Shown piece by piece: positions 1-7,115 of a DNA stretch of 64,000 bases; position 1 is the first letter of the stretch, and each line of letters opens with the position of its first letter. The notes under the pieces are model-generated. The model did not search any database and was not told the origin of the DNA. It saw nothing but the letters and a program-made list of their open reading frames with translations. Position numbers and translations under genes: made by a program. Origin of the DNA: Desulfomicrobium sp. ZS1 (GTDB taxonomy: Bacteria > Desulfobacterota > Desulfovibrionia > Desulfovibrionales > Desulfomicrobiaceae). The stretch spans positions 3,312,001 to 3,376,000 of the forward strand of contig NZ_CP100351.1 of assembly GCF_024204645.1 (NCBI RefSeq). Direction: 5' to 3'.

Positions 1-849
1 TTGCCGGAACCCTTCCCCGGCCGGTGCCTTGACCATGGGCAGCGGCTCCGTCGGATTTTCGGAACTTAAGATCAGCTCCACACGCCAACCGGCGCCGTCT
101 CCATCCACCAGCGGGCGCTGATCGCCATACCCGGCCACGAGCATACGCTCGGCGGGCAGGCCTGCGTCCCGGATCAAAAAATCGGCCACATCGGCCGCCA
201 TGGCCACCGACAATTCCCAGGGGCCCCTGGAACCAGCCGCAGCGCCACCGGAAGCAGCATGACCGACCACAGACAGGGCATGCGGCGCGCTGCGCAGAAT
301 TTCACTCACGGCCAGCAGCGTTTCCTTGACATCTCCCCGCAAGACCGCGCGGCTCTTTTCAAAAAGCAGATCACCCGAAAGCACCACATGCAAAGACTTC
401 CCCGGGACCGACTGCACCGCAACCAAATCCTGCAGCCCATCGCGCGCGATCAGGTCTCGAAGACGGTCATGAAGTCGATCCAGAATCGATCCGGCCACAG
501 CCTGGGGTGGAATGGTCTCGGTCCCGAGCGGCACGGCCTTCACGGACAGCTCCGAAACCGATTTGTACTGAATCTTCGGCAACTGAAAAATATACAGGGC
601 GGCGAACATGATGAACATGGTCATCATCAGATCCGACCAGCAGATAACCCAGCTGGCGGGCCGTGACTGCTGCTCGCGGGCGAAAATGTCAAAGTGTTGA
701 CTGAATGCGCTCACCTCGGGATGTTCGCCATCCGTACCGTGAATGCCCCCAAAGGGCTCAGCCGCGCCATATTTGGGCTGCTGGCCATGCTTGGGGCGGG
801 AAAGCCGCGCCGACACGTCGCGCATGATTTCTGGTGTTGGTTCTCGCAT
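1..849 (-). CDS. MotB/OmpA-family stator-like protein (C-terminus beyond window)
   Basis: Open reading frame that runs off the left edge; 283 codons are visible. Start ATG at 849 is preceded by GGAGGA four bases upstream; another in-frame ATG 33 bases further up has no such site. Residues 1-65 are a long cytoplasmic, charged N-terminus. Residues about 66-90 form one membrane segment with SWVICWSDLMMTMFIMF; the Asp (D73) sits where MotB/ExbD-type stator subunits carry the ion-binding Asp. After a linker comes an OmpA-like peptidoglycan-binding domain, in which MAADVADFLIRDAG and VAGYGDQRPLVDG resemble the usual OmpA helix and loop. By family it would anchor an ion channel to the cell wall. Its MotA-like partner is not in the window. 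It could serve the flagellar motor or another stator-driven system. Confidence 0.8.
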   Translation of the reverse strand, partial: MREPTPEIMRDVSARLSRPKHGQQPKYGAAEPFGGIHGTDGEHPEVSAFSQHFDIFAREQQSRPASWVICWSDLMMTMFIMFAALYIFQLPKIQYKSVSELSVKAVPLGTETIPPQAVAGSILDRLHDRLRDLIARDGLQDLVAVQSVPGKSLHVVLSGDLLFEKSRAVLRGDVKETLLAVSEILRSAPHALSVVGHAASGGAAAGSRGPWELSVAMAADVADFLIRDAGLPAERMLVAGYGDQRPLVDGDGAGWRVELILSSENPTEPLPMVKAPAGEGFRQ

Positions 850-926
850 GGACTCCTCCGCCAGGACATGAGCCAGATTCATGCCAACGCAAAGATTCGA
901 TCAACGCATCCCAAACACGACACGGC

Positions 927-955
927 TTGCACGGACATGTGGAAAGCTGTATGGC
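927..955 (+). promoter_or_regulatory. Possible sigma-70 promoter for the ferredoxin gene
   Basis: TTGCAC (927-932) and TATGGC (950-955) are separated by 17 bases, in the gap between the divergent MotB-like gene and the ferredoxin. The hexamers are only partial matches, so this is tentative. Confidence 0.3.
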
Positions 956-988
956 AAAAACCAAACGTAACCCCAACCAGGAGGAATC

Positions 989-1171
989 ATGGCCATAGTC
1001 ATCGACCACGAAGAATGCATCGGCTGCGAAAGTTGTGTGGAGCTTTGCCCTGAAGTTTTTGCCATGATCGATGGCGAGGAAAAAGCCATGGTCAAGGCCC
1101 CGGACTCCACGGCAGACTGCGTCCAGGACGCCATCGACGCCTGCCCCGTGGAAGCCATCAGCAAGGAATAG
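989..1171 (+). CDS. Small [4Fe-4S] ferredoxin (D. gigas FdII-like)
   Basis: A 60-residue soluble electron carrier. The cluster motif is CIGCESC followed by a Cys-Pro (residues 11, 14, 17 and 21), then a distal Cys-Pro in DACPVEA. A further Cys at ADCVQDA matches the position that forms a disulfide in D. gigas ferredoxin II. Only one complete CxxCxxC set is present, so one [4Fe-4S] cluster is expected rather than two. AGGAGG lies just before the ATG. It is a single-gene unit: a strong terminator follows and the upstream gene is divergent. It probably serves low-potential cytoplasmic electron transfer, such as with pyruvate:ferredoxin oxidoreductase; the partner is inferred from the family only. 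Confidence 0.93.
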   Translation: MAIVIDHEECIGCESCVELCPEVFAMIDGEEKAMVKAPDSTADCVQDAIDACPVEAISKE

Positions 1172-1188
1172 TTCGGTTTTTCATCTTT

Positions 1189-1216
1189 AAAAAAGGGGAG
1201 CGCGGCTCCCCTTTTT
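1189..1216 (+). terminator. Rho-independent terminator after ferredoxin
   Basis: GGGGAGC (1195-1201), loop GCG, GCTCCCC (1205-1211), then five T. The run of A before the stem pairs with the T tract, so it could work on both strands. Confidence 0.9.
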
Positions 1217-1311
1217 CGTTGGAGCCAACAAATGCTTGCGATTTCCCTTCGTTGTGCACAAGGTGCGGCTTTGCACGCAGTCCCCGGCATGGAGCCTCAA
1301 ACGAAGAGCAC

Positions 1312-1995
1312 ATGGAAACACGCACCGAAAAAAAATATGTCCTCGACATGGCCCAGGCCCTTTTAGCCAAGACCATCATCAGCGCGCACTGCCTGCCCGA
1401 TCCGCATTTTGCCGCAGCCACGGTGCATAGCATCTATTACGACACTCTCGACCTGCAATTCCTGAGCGAAAAGATCGACAGCACCTATTTCAAGGCCAAG
1501 GTTCGCCTGCGCTGGTACGGCGACTGGGACTTCAAGCCCGACAACGGACCGGCCTTTCTTGAGGCCAAGATCAAGGAGGGCGGATTGCAGCGCAAGGTGC
1601 GAATTCAGGTCTCCCGCAGCGGATGCGAACTGGCGCTGCTGTCCCTCGGTGACCCTGAACTGGCCACCCTGCCCGCCCTGCTCGCCACGCGCGGCGTAGG
1701 GCTTTGCGCCTCGGCCAGGCCGGTCTTCGTCATCAGCTATCGCAGGATGCGCTTCATCGATCCCATGACCGGCGTCCGCATCGCCCTTGATCAGGACATA
1801 CACGCATCGCGCCACGCCCTGTCCTGTCCCGGAGCTGCAGGGTCGCCGATGCTCTCGTGCGCCGTTATCGAAACCAAAGGAAACCTCGCAAGTCTCCCCC
1901 CGTATCTCGCGCCACTCATGACCATGGGTCTGCGGCCCGAGTCCTTTTCCAAATACCTGCACTGCTACCAAAGCCTGATGCAGCAACATATGTAA
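1312..1995 (+). CDS. VTC-domain (polyphosphate polymerase-like) protein
   Basis: A 227-residue protein of the VTC / triphosphate-tunnel fold. Basic and acidic tunnel motifs are seen in order: RTEKKYVL at the N-terminus, FKAKVRLRWYG, FLEAKIKEGGLQRKVRI, ISYRRMRF, ALDQDIHA, VIETKGN and FSKYLHC. In yeast Vtc4 this fold makes polyphosphate from ATP; in bacteria the substrate is mostly untested. The frame is open back to a TTG at 1219, but the ATG at 1312 places the first tunnel strand at the N-terminus as usual, so I chose it. It is the first gene of a tight set with the DUF4956 membrane protein (9 bases downstream) and CotH. Confidence 0.85.
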   Translation: METRTEKKYVLDMAQALLAKTIISAHCLPDPHFAAATVHSIYYDTLDLQFLSEKIDSTYFKAKVRLRWYGDWDFKPDNGPAFLEAKIKEGGLQRKVRIQVSRSGCELALLSLGDPELATLPALLATRGVGLCASARPVFVISYRRMRFIDPMTGVRIALDQDIHASRHALSCPGAAGSPMLSCAVIETKGNLASLPPYLAPLMTMGLRPESFSKYLHCYQSLMQQHM

Positions 1996-2004
1996 GGAGG
2001 CCCT

Positions 2005-2736
2005 GTGAACGAACTTCTCCCCAACAGCGTGGATTTTTTGGCCAACATATACGAGGCGCTGATCAAATCAGGAACATCCGGCCATGAAGAGATGGCGAAC
2101 GTGGGCCTGACCACCTTCTTCATCCTGCTGCTGGTGTCCTTTTTCGCCTCGCTCTACATTTCGCGCCTCTATATCCGCTTTTACCGCCCACGCGGCACCG
2201 GGAGCCTCGCCTACCGCTCCTTCCCGCTTCTTGGCATCTCGGTCACGGCCATCTTCATCTGCGTGCAGTTCTCCCTGCCCCTGTCCCTGGGCCTTCTGGG
2301 CGCGCTGTCCATCGTCCGTTTCCGTACCCCCATCAAAGAGCCCGAAGAAGTCGGATTCATCATGCTGACCATTGCCACCGCCATTTCCTGCGCGACCTTC
2401 AACCTCCTGTTCCTGCTCATTCTGCTGGCCGTCTCGACCTTCGGCCTGTTCCTCATCAATTGGCGCGGCCTGCCCCTGGCCGCCAGCGAACAGGGCACGA
2501 TCCTCATCAATCTGCCCGGAAGCAACGCCGAAGCTTCCGCGACCACATTTTTACCCAGCGTCACCGGCATCGCCGGCGTGCGGGTCATCTCCGTGGTGGA
2601 AACAGGAGAAGGCGCGGCCGTGACCCTGCGCTTCGCCAAGGGCAGCCCCGACCTTCTGACCCGCGTGCGCGGGCAGGCCCTGACCTGCGCCCAGGGGGCC
2701 ACGGTCTCCATGTTCAACGACCAGGTCAGCATCTGA
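2005..2736 (+). CDS. DUF4956-family integral membrane protein
   Basis: A 243-residue protein starting at GTG behind AAGGAGG. About four hydrophobic segments lie between residues 30 and 150, then a soluble C-terminal domain of about 90 residues. The core GLLGALSIVRFRTPIKEPEE is the conserved loop of DUF4956 proteins. The family has no proven reaction. Its regular company is a VTC-domain protein and a CotH protein, both present here. The stop overlaps the cotH start (TGATG), which suggests coupled translation. A role moving or housing the VTC product at the membrane is inference. Confidence 0.85.
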   Translation: MNELLPNSVDFLANIYEALIKSGTSGHEEMANVGLTTFFILLLVSFFASLYISRLYIRFYRPRGTGSLAYRSFPLLGISVTAIFICVQFSLPLSLGLLGALSIVRFRTPIKEPEEVGFIMLTIATAISCATFNLLFLLILLAVSTFGLFLINWRGLPLAASEQGTILINLPGSNAEASATTFLPSVTGIAGVRVISVVETGEGAAVTLRFAKGSPDLLTRVRGQALTCAQGATVSMFNDQVSI

Positions 2737-4298
2737 TGCCCGGGCCGCTCAGACGCCCACTCGTCCTGCTGCTTGTCCTCTGCGGCCTGATTCTGGTCTA
2801 CTTCGGACTGCGCCTGAACCAGTGGGGGGAAGAACGATCCTGGCGCATCGCCGTCTTGAGAGACGATCTGGGCAGTTCGCGCAAGTCATCCCTGCTCGCC
2901 AAGCTGGGCATCCCCGTTACCGTCCAAAGACAAACGCATGATGCCTCCGCCCTGATCGACGCGGCCCGGAACGACGCGCGCCCCTTGGCCGATTCCGCCA
3001 TGCGGGTGGTGGCCATCCGCGTCGCGGACAAAGACCTCCATGATCCGGAAACCGGGCTCAAGGCCCACAGCCGCGAGCGCGGGCGAAACTGGGAGCGTCC
3101 GGCGGGCGTCGTGGTCATGCAGAACGGCCAGGAGCTTCTGGCCGCGCCGGCCGGAATACGGCTGCAGGGCAATCGTGACACCCGCGACATGCTGCACAGC
3201 TTTCGCCTCTATTTTCGGAACAGCTACGGGCAAAAGAACGTTCCCGGCACGGCTTTCCTGGACGGTTCCGCAATGAAGATCCGCAAGGTGGTCACGCGCA
3301 CGGAAAAAAACCTCATTCCCGGCTTCGTGAACATGCTTGCCTTTGACGTGGCCCGCCGCATCGGCTCCATAACCCCGGATTATGCCCCGATCTTGCTCTA
3401 CAGAAACGGCGAGAATCTTGGCCTCGGCCTGGCCAGTGAGCACGTCAACCGTACGCACTGGGAACGAAAACTTCGCCACAAGGATTTCGCATTTTACATG
3501 CTGGAGTCCGACAATTCCGTCCTGGACACGGCCAGGTACAAGGCCCTGCGACTGCGCCTCGATCCTTTCTTCGACCTGTGGGACTATGACCGCGTGGCGG
3601 GCATACTGGACCTGGGTGATTTCATGAACGTCATAACCGCCTTTGCCTTTCTGCAGTGGCAGGACTGGAACCAGGGCGCCTTCCTGCTGGACGACACGCA
3701 GGCGGAGCCTCGCTGGCGCAGCGTACTCTGGGATGCGGACATGGCCTTTGCAGGGCTTCGCGTAAACGCGATTCCCGCCAACCGGGCAGGCTGGAAAAAC
3801 TTCCGCGACGCCCACGGCATGCGGGCTTCCGTCTTCAAAGGGATGTGGGATACCAGCCCGCGCTTCAGAAAAGAGATGCTGTGGCGGCTAACCTCAAGCA
3901 TCAACCATCGGCTGACGCGGGAATGGATCGCGGAGCGAGTCCGGCATTATGCAGGGCTGGAAAAAGAAGCCGGGCTCGAATGCTTCGACGAAATTCTGGC
4001 GCTGTCCTATCTGCTCGAACGCCGCGCAGAACTGCTGGCTGAAACCGTGCGCGAACTCGGCGCGCCCGAAACCGTCACGTGCCGCGTGCAGAGTCCCGAG
4101 CCGCTTCTCATCGACGGCGAAACATGGGGCAACGCATACGAAGGCATCTATTTCGCGGGCCAGACAATATCCCTCGAAGCACCTCCTGGCCGAGCCGTCT
4201 CCCGCTGGGAAGTCGACGGGCGCGAAATCCGGGAACCCCGGCTCGAACTCGAACTCCACGCCGACACACGCATCCGTGCCGTTTTCTCCTCGGATTAG
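2736..4298 (+). CDS. CotH kinase-family protein, membrane-anchored
   Basis: A 520-residue protein whose ATG overlaps the stop of the DUF4956 gene. Residues about 7-24 are a hydrophobic N-terminal anchor or signal, so the rest should be outside the membrane. The CotH core is visible: IRLQGNRDTRDMLHSFRLYF near the start, then FLQWQDWNQGAFLLDD and the metal-binding WDADMAFAG (D-x-D-x-x-F). CotH of Bacillus is an atypical protein kinase acting on spore coat proteins; in other bacteria the substrate is unknown. The last 80 residues look like a small beta domain. The 3' end overlaps the convergent emrB-like gene by 4 bases with no visible terminator between them. Confidence 0.85.
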   Translation: MPGPLRRPLVLLLVLCGLILVYFGLRLNQWGEERSWRIAVLRDDLGSSRKSSLLAKLGIPVTVQRQTHDASALIDAARNDARPLADSAMRVVAIRVADKDLHDPETGLKAHSRERGRNWERPAGVVVMQNGQELLAAPAGIRLQGNRDTRDMLHSFRLYFRNSYGQKNVPGTAFLDGSAMKIRKVVTRTEKNLIPGFVNMLAFDVARRIGSITPDYAPILLYRNGENLGLGLASEHVNRTHWERKLRHKDFAFYMLESDNSVLDTARYKALRLRLDPFFDLWDYDRVAGILDLGDFMNVITAFAFLQWQDWNQGAFLLDDTQAEPRWRSVLWDADMAFAGLRVNAIPANRAGWKNFRDAHGMRASVFKGMWDTSPRFRKEMLWRLTSSINHRLTREWIAERVRHYAGLEKEAGLECFDEILALSYLLERRAELLAETVRELGAPETVTCRVQSPEPLLIDGETWGNAYEGIYFAGQTISLEAPPGRAVSRWEVDGREIREPRLELELHADTRIRAVFSSD

Positions 4299-5833
4299 TG
4301 CATTCCTTCGGGTAGGTGCGTTCCGTGATCGGGCCTGCGGATGATCCACATGAAGACCGCCAGGCTGAAGAAGAACAGGGCCTGCAGATGGAAGACATCC
4401 ACGTAGGCCATGTAGGCGGCCTGCTGCTGGGCATAGCGGTAGATCATGCCGGCGGCCGCCATGGGGTCAAGATTCAGGACGGAGGAGAGAGCCTCCCGGG
4501 CCTGGATGAACGGTGTGTCGTAAGGCGTAAGGTGTTCAACCAGATGATGCTGGTGCACCTGCGCCCGGCGGGCCAGGACCGTGGTCACAAAGGCCGTTCC
4601 GAACGAACCGCCCAGGTTGCGCAGCAGGTTGAAGAGGGCCGAGGCGTTGTTCATGCGCTCGCGCGGGATGTAGGCCATGGTCAGATAGGACAGGGGCACG
4701 AAGAAAAAGGCGATGCCGATGGCCTGGATGTTGCGGCCCATGATGGCCGTGCCGATGTCGATCTGCAGGGTGAACCGGGACATGTACACCAGGGACAGCC
4801 CAGACACGGTCAGTCCGAAACAGAGCAGCAGACGCGCGTCGATCTTTTCCGTGAGCTTGCCCACAAAGGGCAGCAGGAGCAGCATGATGGCCCCGCTCGG
4901 CCCCAGCACCAAACCCGCCAGATAGGACGTGTAGCCCATCAGATTCTGCAGATACATGGGCAAAAGCACGATGGACCCGAAAAACGCGAAGAATCCGAAG
5001 AACATGACCACGTTTCCGGCCGCGAAATTGCGGACCCGGAAAATGCGCAGGTTGATGATCGGATTCTCCTGCCGCAACTCCCACCACACCAGGGTGGTCA
5101 GACAGATCGCAGCCAGGACGCTCAGGATGACGATCTGCTCCGAAGCGAACCAATCCTCGCCCTGGCCCTTGTCCAGCACGACCTGCAAGCACCCGAGGCC
5201 CACGGACAAGAGGGCCAGCCCCATGTAGTCGACCTTTTCCCCGACCACGCGGCGCTCCTGATAGGGAGGATCGAAGATGAAGGTCCAGCACATCATGAGG
5301 GCCACGATGCCAATGGGCACGTTGATATAAAAGATCCAGATCCAGGAATAGTTGTCCGTGATGTATCCGCCCAGAAGCGGCCCCAGAATGGGGCCCAGCA
5401 CCGCGCCCATGGCGAAGATGGCCATGGCCAGCCCGCGCTGCCGGGGCGGAAAGGTTTCAAGCAGGATGGCCTGGGACATGGGCTGCAAGCCCCCGCCGCC
5501 GAGGCCCTGGATAATCCGGAACAGGACCAAGGTTTCGAGGCTCTGGGCCAGTCCGCAGAGCATGGAGGCCAGGGTGAAGACCGTCACCGAGAGCATGAGA
5601 TAGTTCTTACGGCCCATGATCCGTGCCAGCCAGCCGCTCATGGGAATGACCACGGCGTTGGCCACCAGGTAGGAGGTCAGGACCCAGGTCACCTCGTCCT
5701 GTCCGGCGGAAAGGGAGCCCTGGATGTGCCCCAGGGCCACGTTGGCGATGGAGGTGTCGAGGATCTCCAGCAGCGTCGGGATCATGACGCTCAAGGTGAT
5801 CAGCCATTTGCCCGTGGCGGGTGCGGAGGCCAT
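4295..5833 (-). CDS. emrB: DHA2-family MFS drug efflux transporter (EmrB/QacA-like)
   Basis: A 512-residue inner-membrane transporter with about 14 hydrophobic segments. EILDTSIANVAL in helix 1, SGWLARIMGRKNY (motif A) and GAVLGPILGPLLGGYI (motif C, the antiporter motif) place it in the DHA2 drug:H+ antiporter group. It follows the EmrA-like fusion protein by 3 bases, the usual EmrAB arrangement, so together with an outer-membrane TolC-type channel (not in the window) it would export toxic compounds across both membranes. No regulator gene is next to the pair. Substrate cannot be read from sequence. Confidence 0.93.
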   Translation of the reverse strand: MASAPATGKWLITLSVMIPTLLEILDTSIANVALGHIQGSLSAGQDEVTWVLTSYLVANAVVIPMSGWLARIMGRKNYLMLSVTVFTLASMLCGLAQSLETLVLFRIIQGLGGGGLQPMSQAILLETFPPRQRGLAMAIFAMGAVLGPILGPLLGGYITDNYSWIWIFYINVPIGIVALMMCWTFIFDPPYQERRVVGEKVDYMGLALLSVGLGCLQVVLDKGQGEDWFASEQIVILSVLAAICLTTLVWWELRQENPIINLRIFRVRNFAAGNVVMFFGFFAFFGSIVLLPMYLQNLMGYTSYLAGLVLGPSGAIMLLLLPFVGKLTEKIDARLLLCFGLTVSGLSLVYMSRFTLQIDIGTAIMGRNIQAIGIAFFFVPLSYLTMAYIPRERMNNASALFNLLRNLGGSFGTAFVTTVLARRAQVHQHHLVEHLTPYDTPFIQAREALSSVLNLDPMAAAGMIYRYAQQQAAYMAYVDVFHLQALFFFSLAVFMWIIRRPDHGTHLPEGMH

Positions 5834-5836
5834 CGC

Positions 5837-7039
5837 CTAGTCCAGATGGATGGTCGGAACCACGCTCATGCCCAGCCGCAGCGGCTCGGTGGCGTTGACC
5901 GGATCGAGAACGATCTTGACGGGAATGCGCTGTACGACCTTGACGTAGTTGCCCATGGCGTTCTCGGGCGGAAACAGGGAAAAAACAGCGCCCGTCCCGG
6001 CCATGACCGACTCCACCCGGCCCGTGAACTCACGCCCGGAAAACGTGTCCACGACCAGGGTCACGCGCTGCCCCGGACGGACCTTTTCCAACTGGGTCTC
6101 CTTGAAATTGGCCGTGACCCAGAGCTGTTCTGGGTTCAGCGGCACCAGGGCCATGACCGGCTGGCCCGCAGCCACAATCTGCCCCGCCTGAATCTTTTTC
6201 TTGGTCACATGCCCCCGGGCCGGAGCCAGAATGCGCGTGTAGCCAAGATCAAGCTCGGCCTTGCGCACCTTCTGCCGGGCAAGTTCCACCCGCGCCTCCT
6301 GCGCCGCCACTTCCAGGTCCTTGATGGAAGCGACCTCATGCCCGGTCTGGGCCAGGCCGATATTGGCCCGCAAGCGGGCCACGTCCTCGCTCAAAGACGC
6401 CACATTGCGCCCTGCGGCCCGGGCCCGGTCACGGGCCGCGCCGGCCTTCGCCCTGGCGCTGTCCAGCGCGGACTGGGCCTCGTCGAATACGGACTGGGCG
6501 ATGATCCCTTCCTCGCTCAAGGTCGACAAGCGGTTGAAATTGAGTTCCGCGTTCCTGAGTTCGGCCTCGGCCTGCAACACCAGCTGGCCCGCCGCCGCCT
6601 CTTCCAGCCGGGCCTGATCCAGACCGCGCAGCAGGCTGTCGCGCTGGGCACGCGCGCCCGTGACCTGGAATTCGGTCTGGCTTATCTGCAACGGCACGCT
6701 CTTGCGCAGGGAAGCAAGCTGCGCCTCGGCCGTGGCCAGATCGGCGCGGGCCTGGGCCACGCCGACCTCGTAGCCGACGGGATCAAGGGCCATGAGCGGC
6801 TGCCCCTCCTCCACCAGCTGATTGTCCTCGACCAGGTCCTCAACGATATAGCCATCCACGCGCGGCGTGATCTGATAGATGCGGCCATCGACAAATGCGT
6901 CATCCGTGGACACCCGTCCCATGCTGCGTACGTACTGCACGGCCCCGAAAGCGGTGAGCGCAAGGAGCACCGCCAGCATGATGTAGCGTTTGCGACCGAC
7001 ACGGCCATTGGTCACGGGAACATTCGAATTGGAGGTCAT
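5837..7039 (-). CDS. emrA: EmrA/HlyD-family membrane fusion protein
   Basis: A 400-residue periplasmic adaptor. Residues about 19-39 form one membrane anchor. TDDAFVDGRIYQITPRVDGY starts the first half-lipoyl domain; a long alpha-helical coiled coil with Ala/Leu/Arg-rich heptads follows (about residues 95-215). The second lipoyl half is LAPARGHVTKKKIQAGQIV, then a beta-barrel segment with PGQRVTLVVDTF. This is the standard EmrA layout. It is 3 bases upstream of the emrB-like gene. It also contains GTGAVFSLFPPENAMGNYVK, a signature shared by EmrA-type adaptors. Confidence 0.93.
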   Translation of the reverse strand: MTSNSNVPVTNGRVGRKRYIMLAVLLALTAFGAVQYVRSMGRVSTDDAFVDGRIYQITPRVDGYIVEDLVEDNQLVEEGQPLMALDPVGYEVGVAQARADLATAEAQLASLRKSVPLQISQTEFQVTGARAQRDSLLRGLDQARLEEAAAGQLVLQAEAELRNAELNFNRLSTLSEEGIIAQSVFDEAQSALDSARAKAGAARDRARAAGRNVASLSEDVARLRANIGLAQTGHEVASIKDLEVAAQEARVELARQKVRKAELDLGYTRILAPARGHVTKKKIQAGQIVAAGQPVMALVPLNPEQLWVTANFKETQLEKVRPGQRVTLVVDTFSGREFTGRVESVMAGTGAVFSLFPPENAMGNYVKVVQRIPVKIVLDPVNATEPLRLGMSVVPTIHLD

Positions 7040-7115
7040 AAGCAGTCCTTTCTACCTGATTTCATGAGCACGAAACGCGGTAAACCTGTCCGCTCCCCTT
7101 GGCAAGAGCGCGAGT

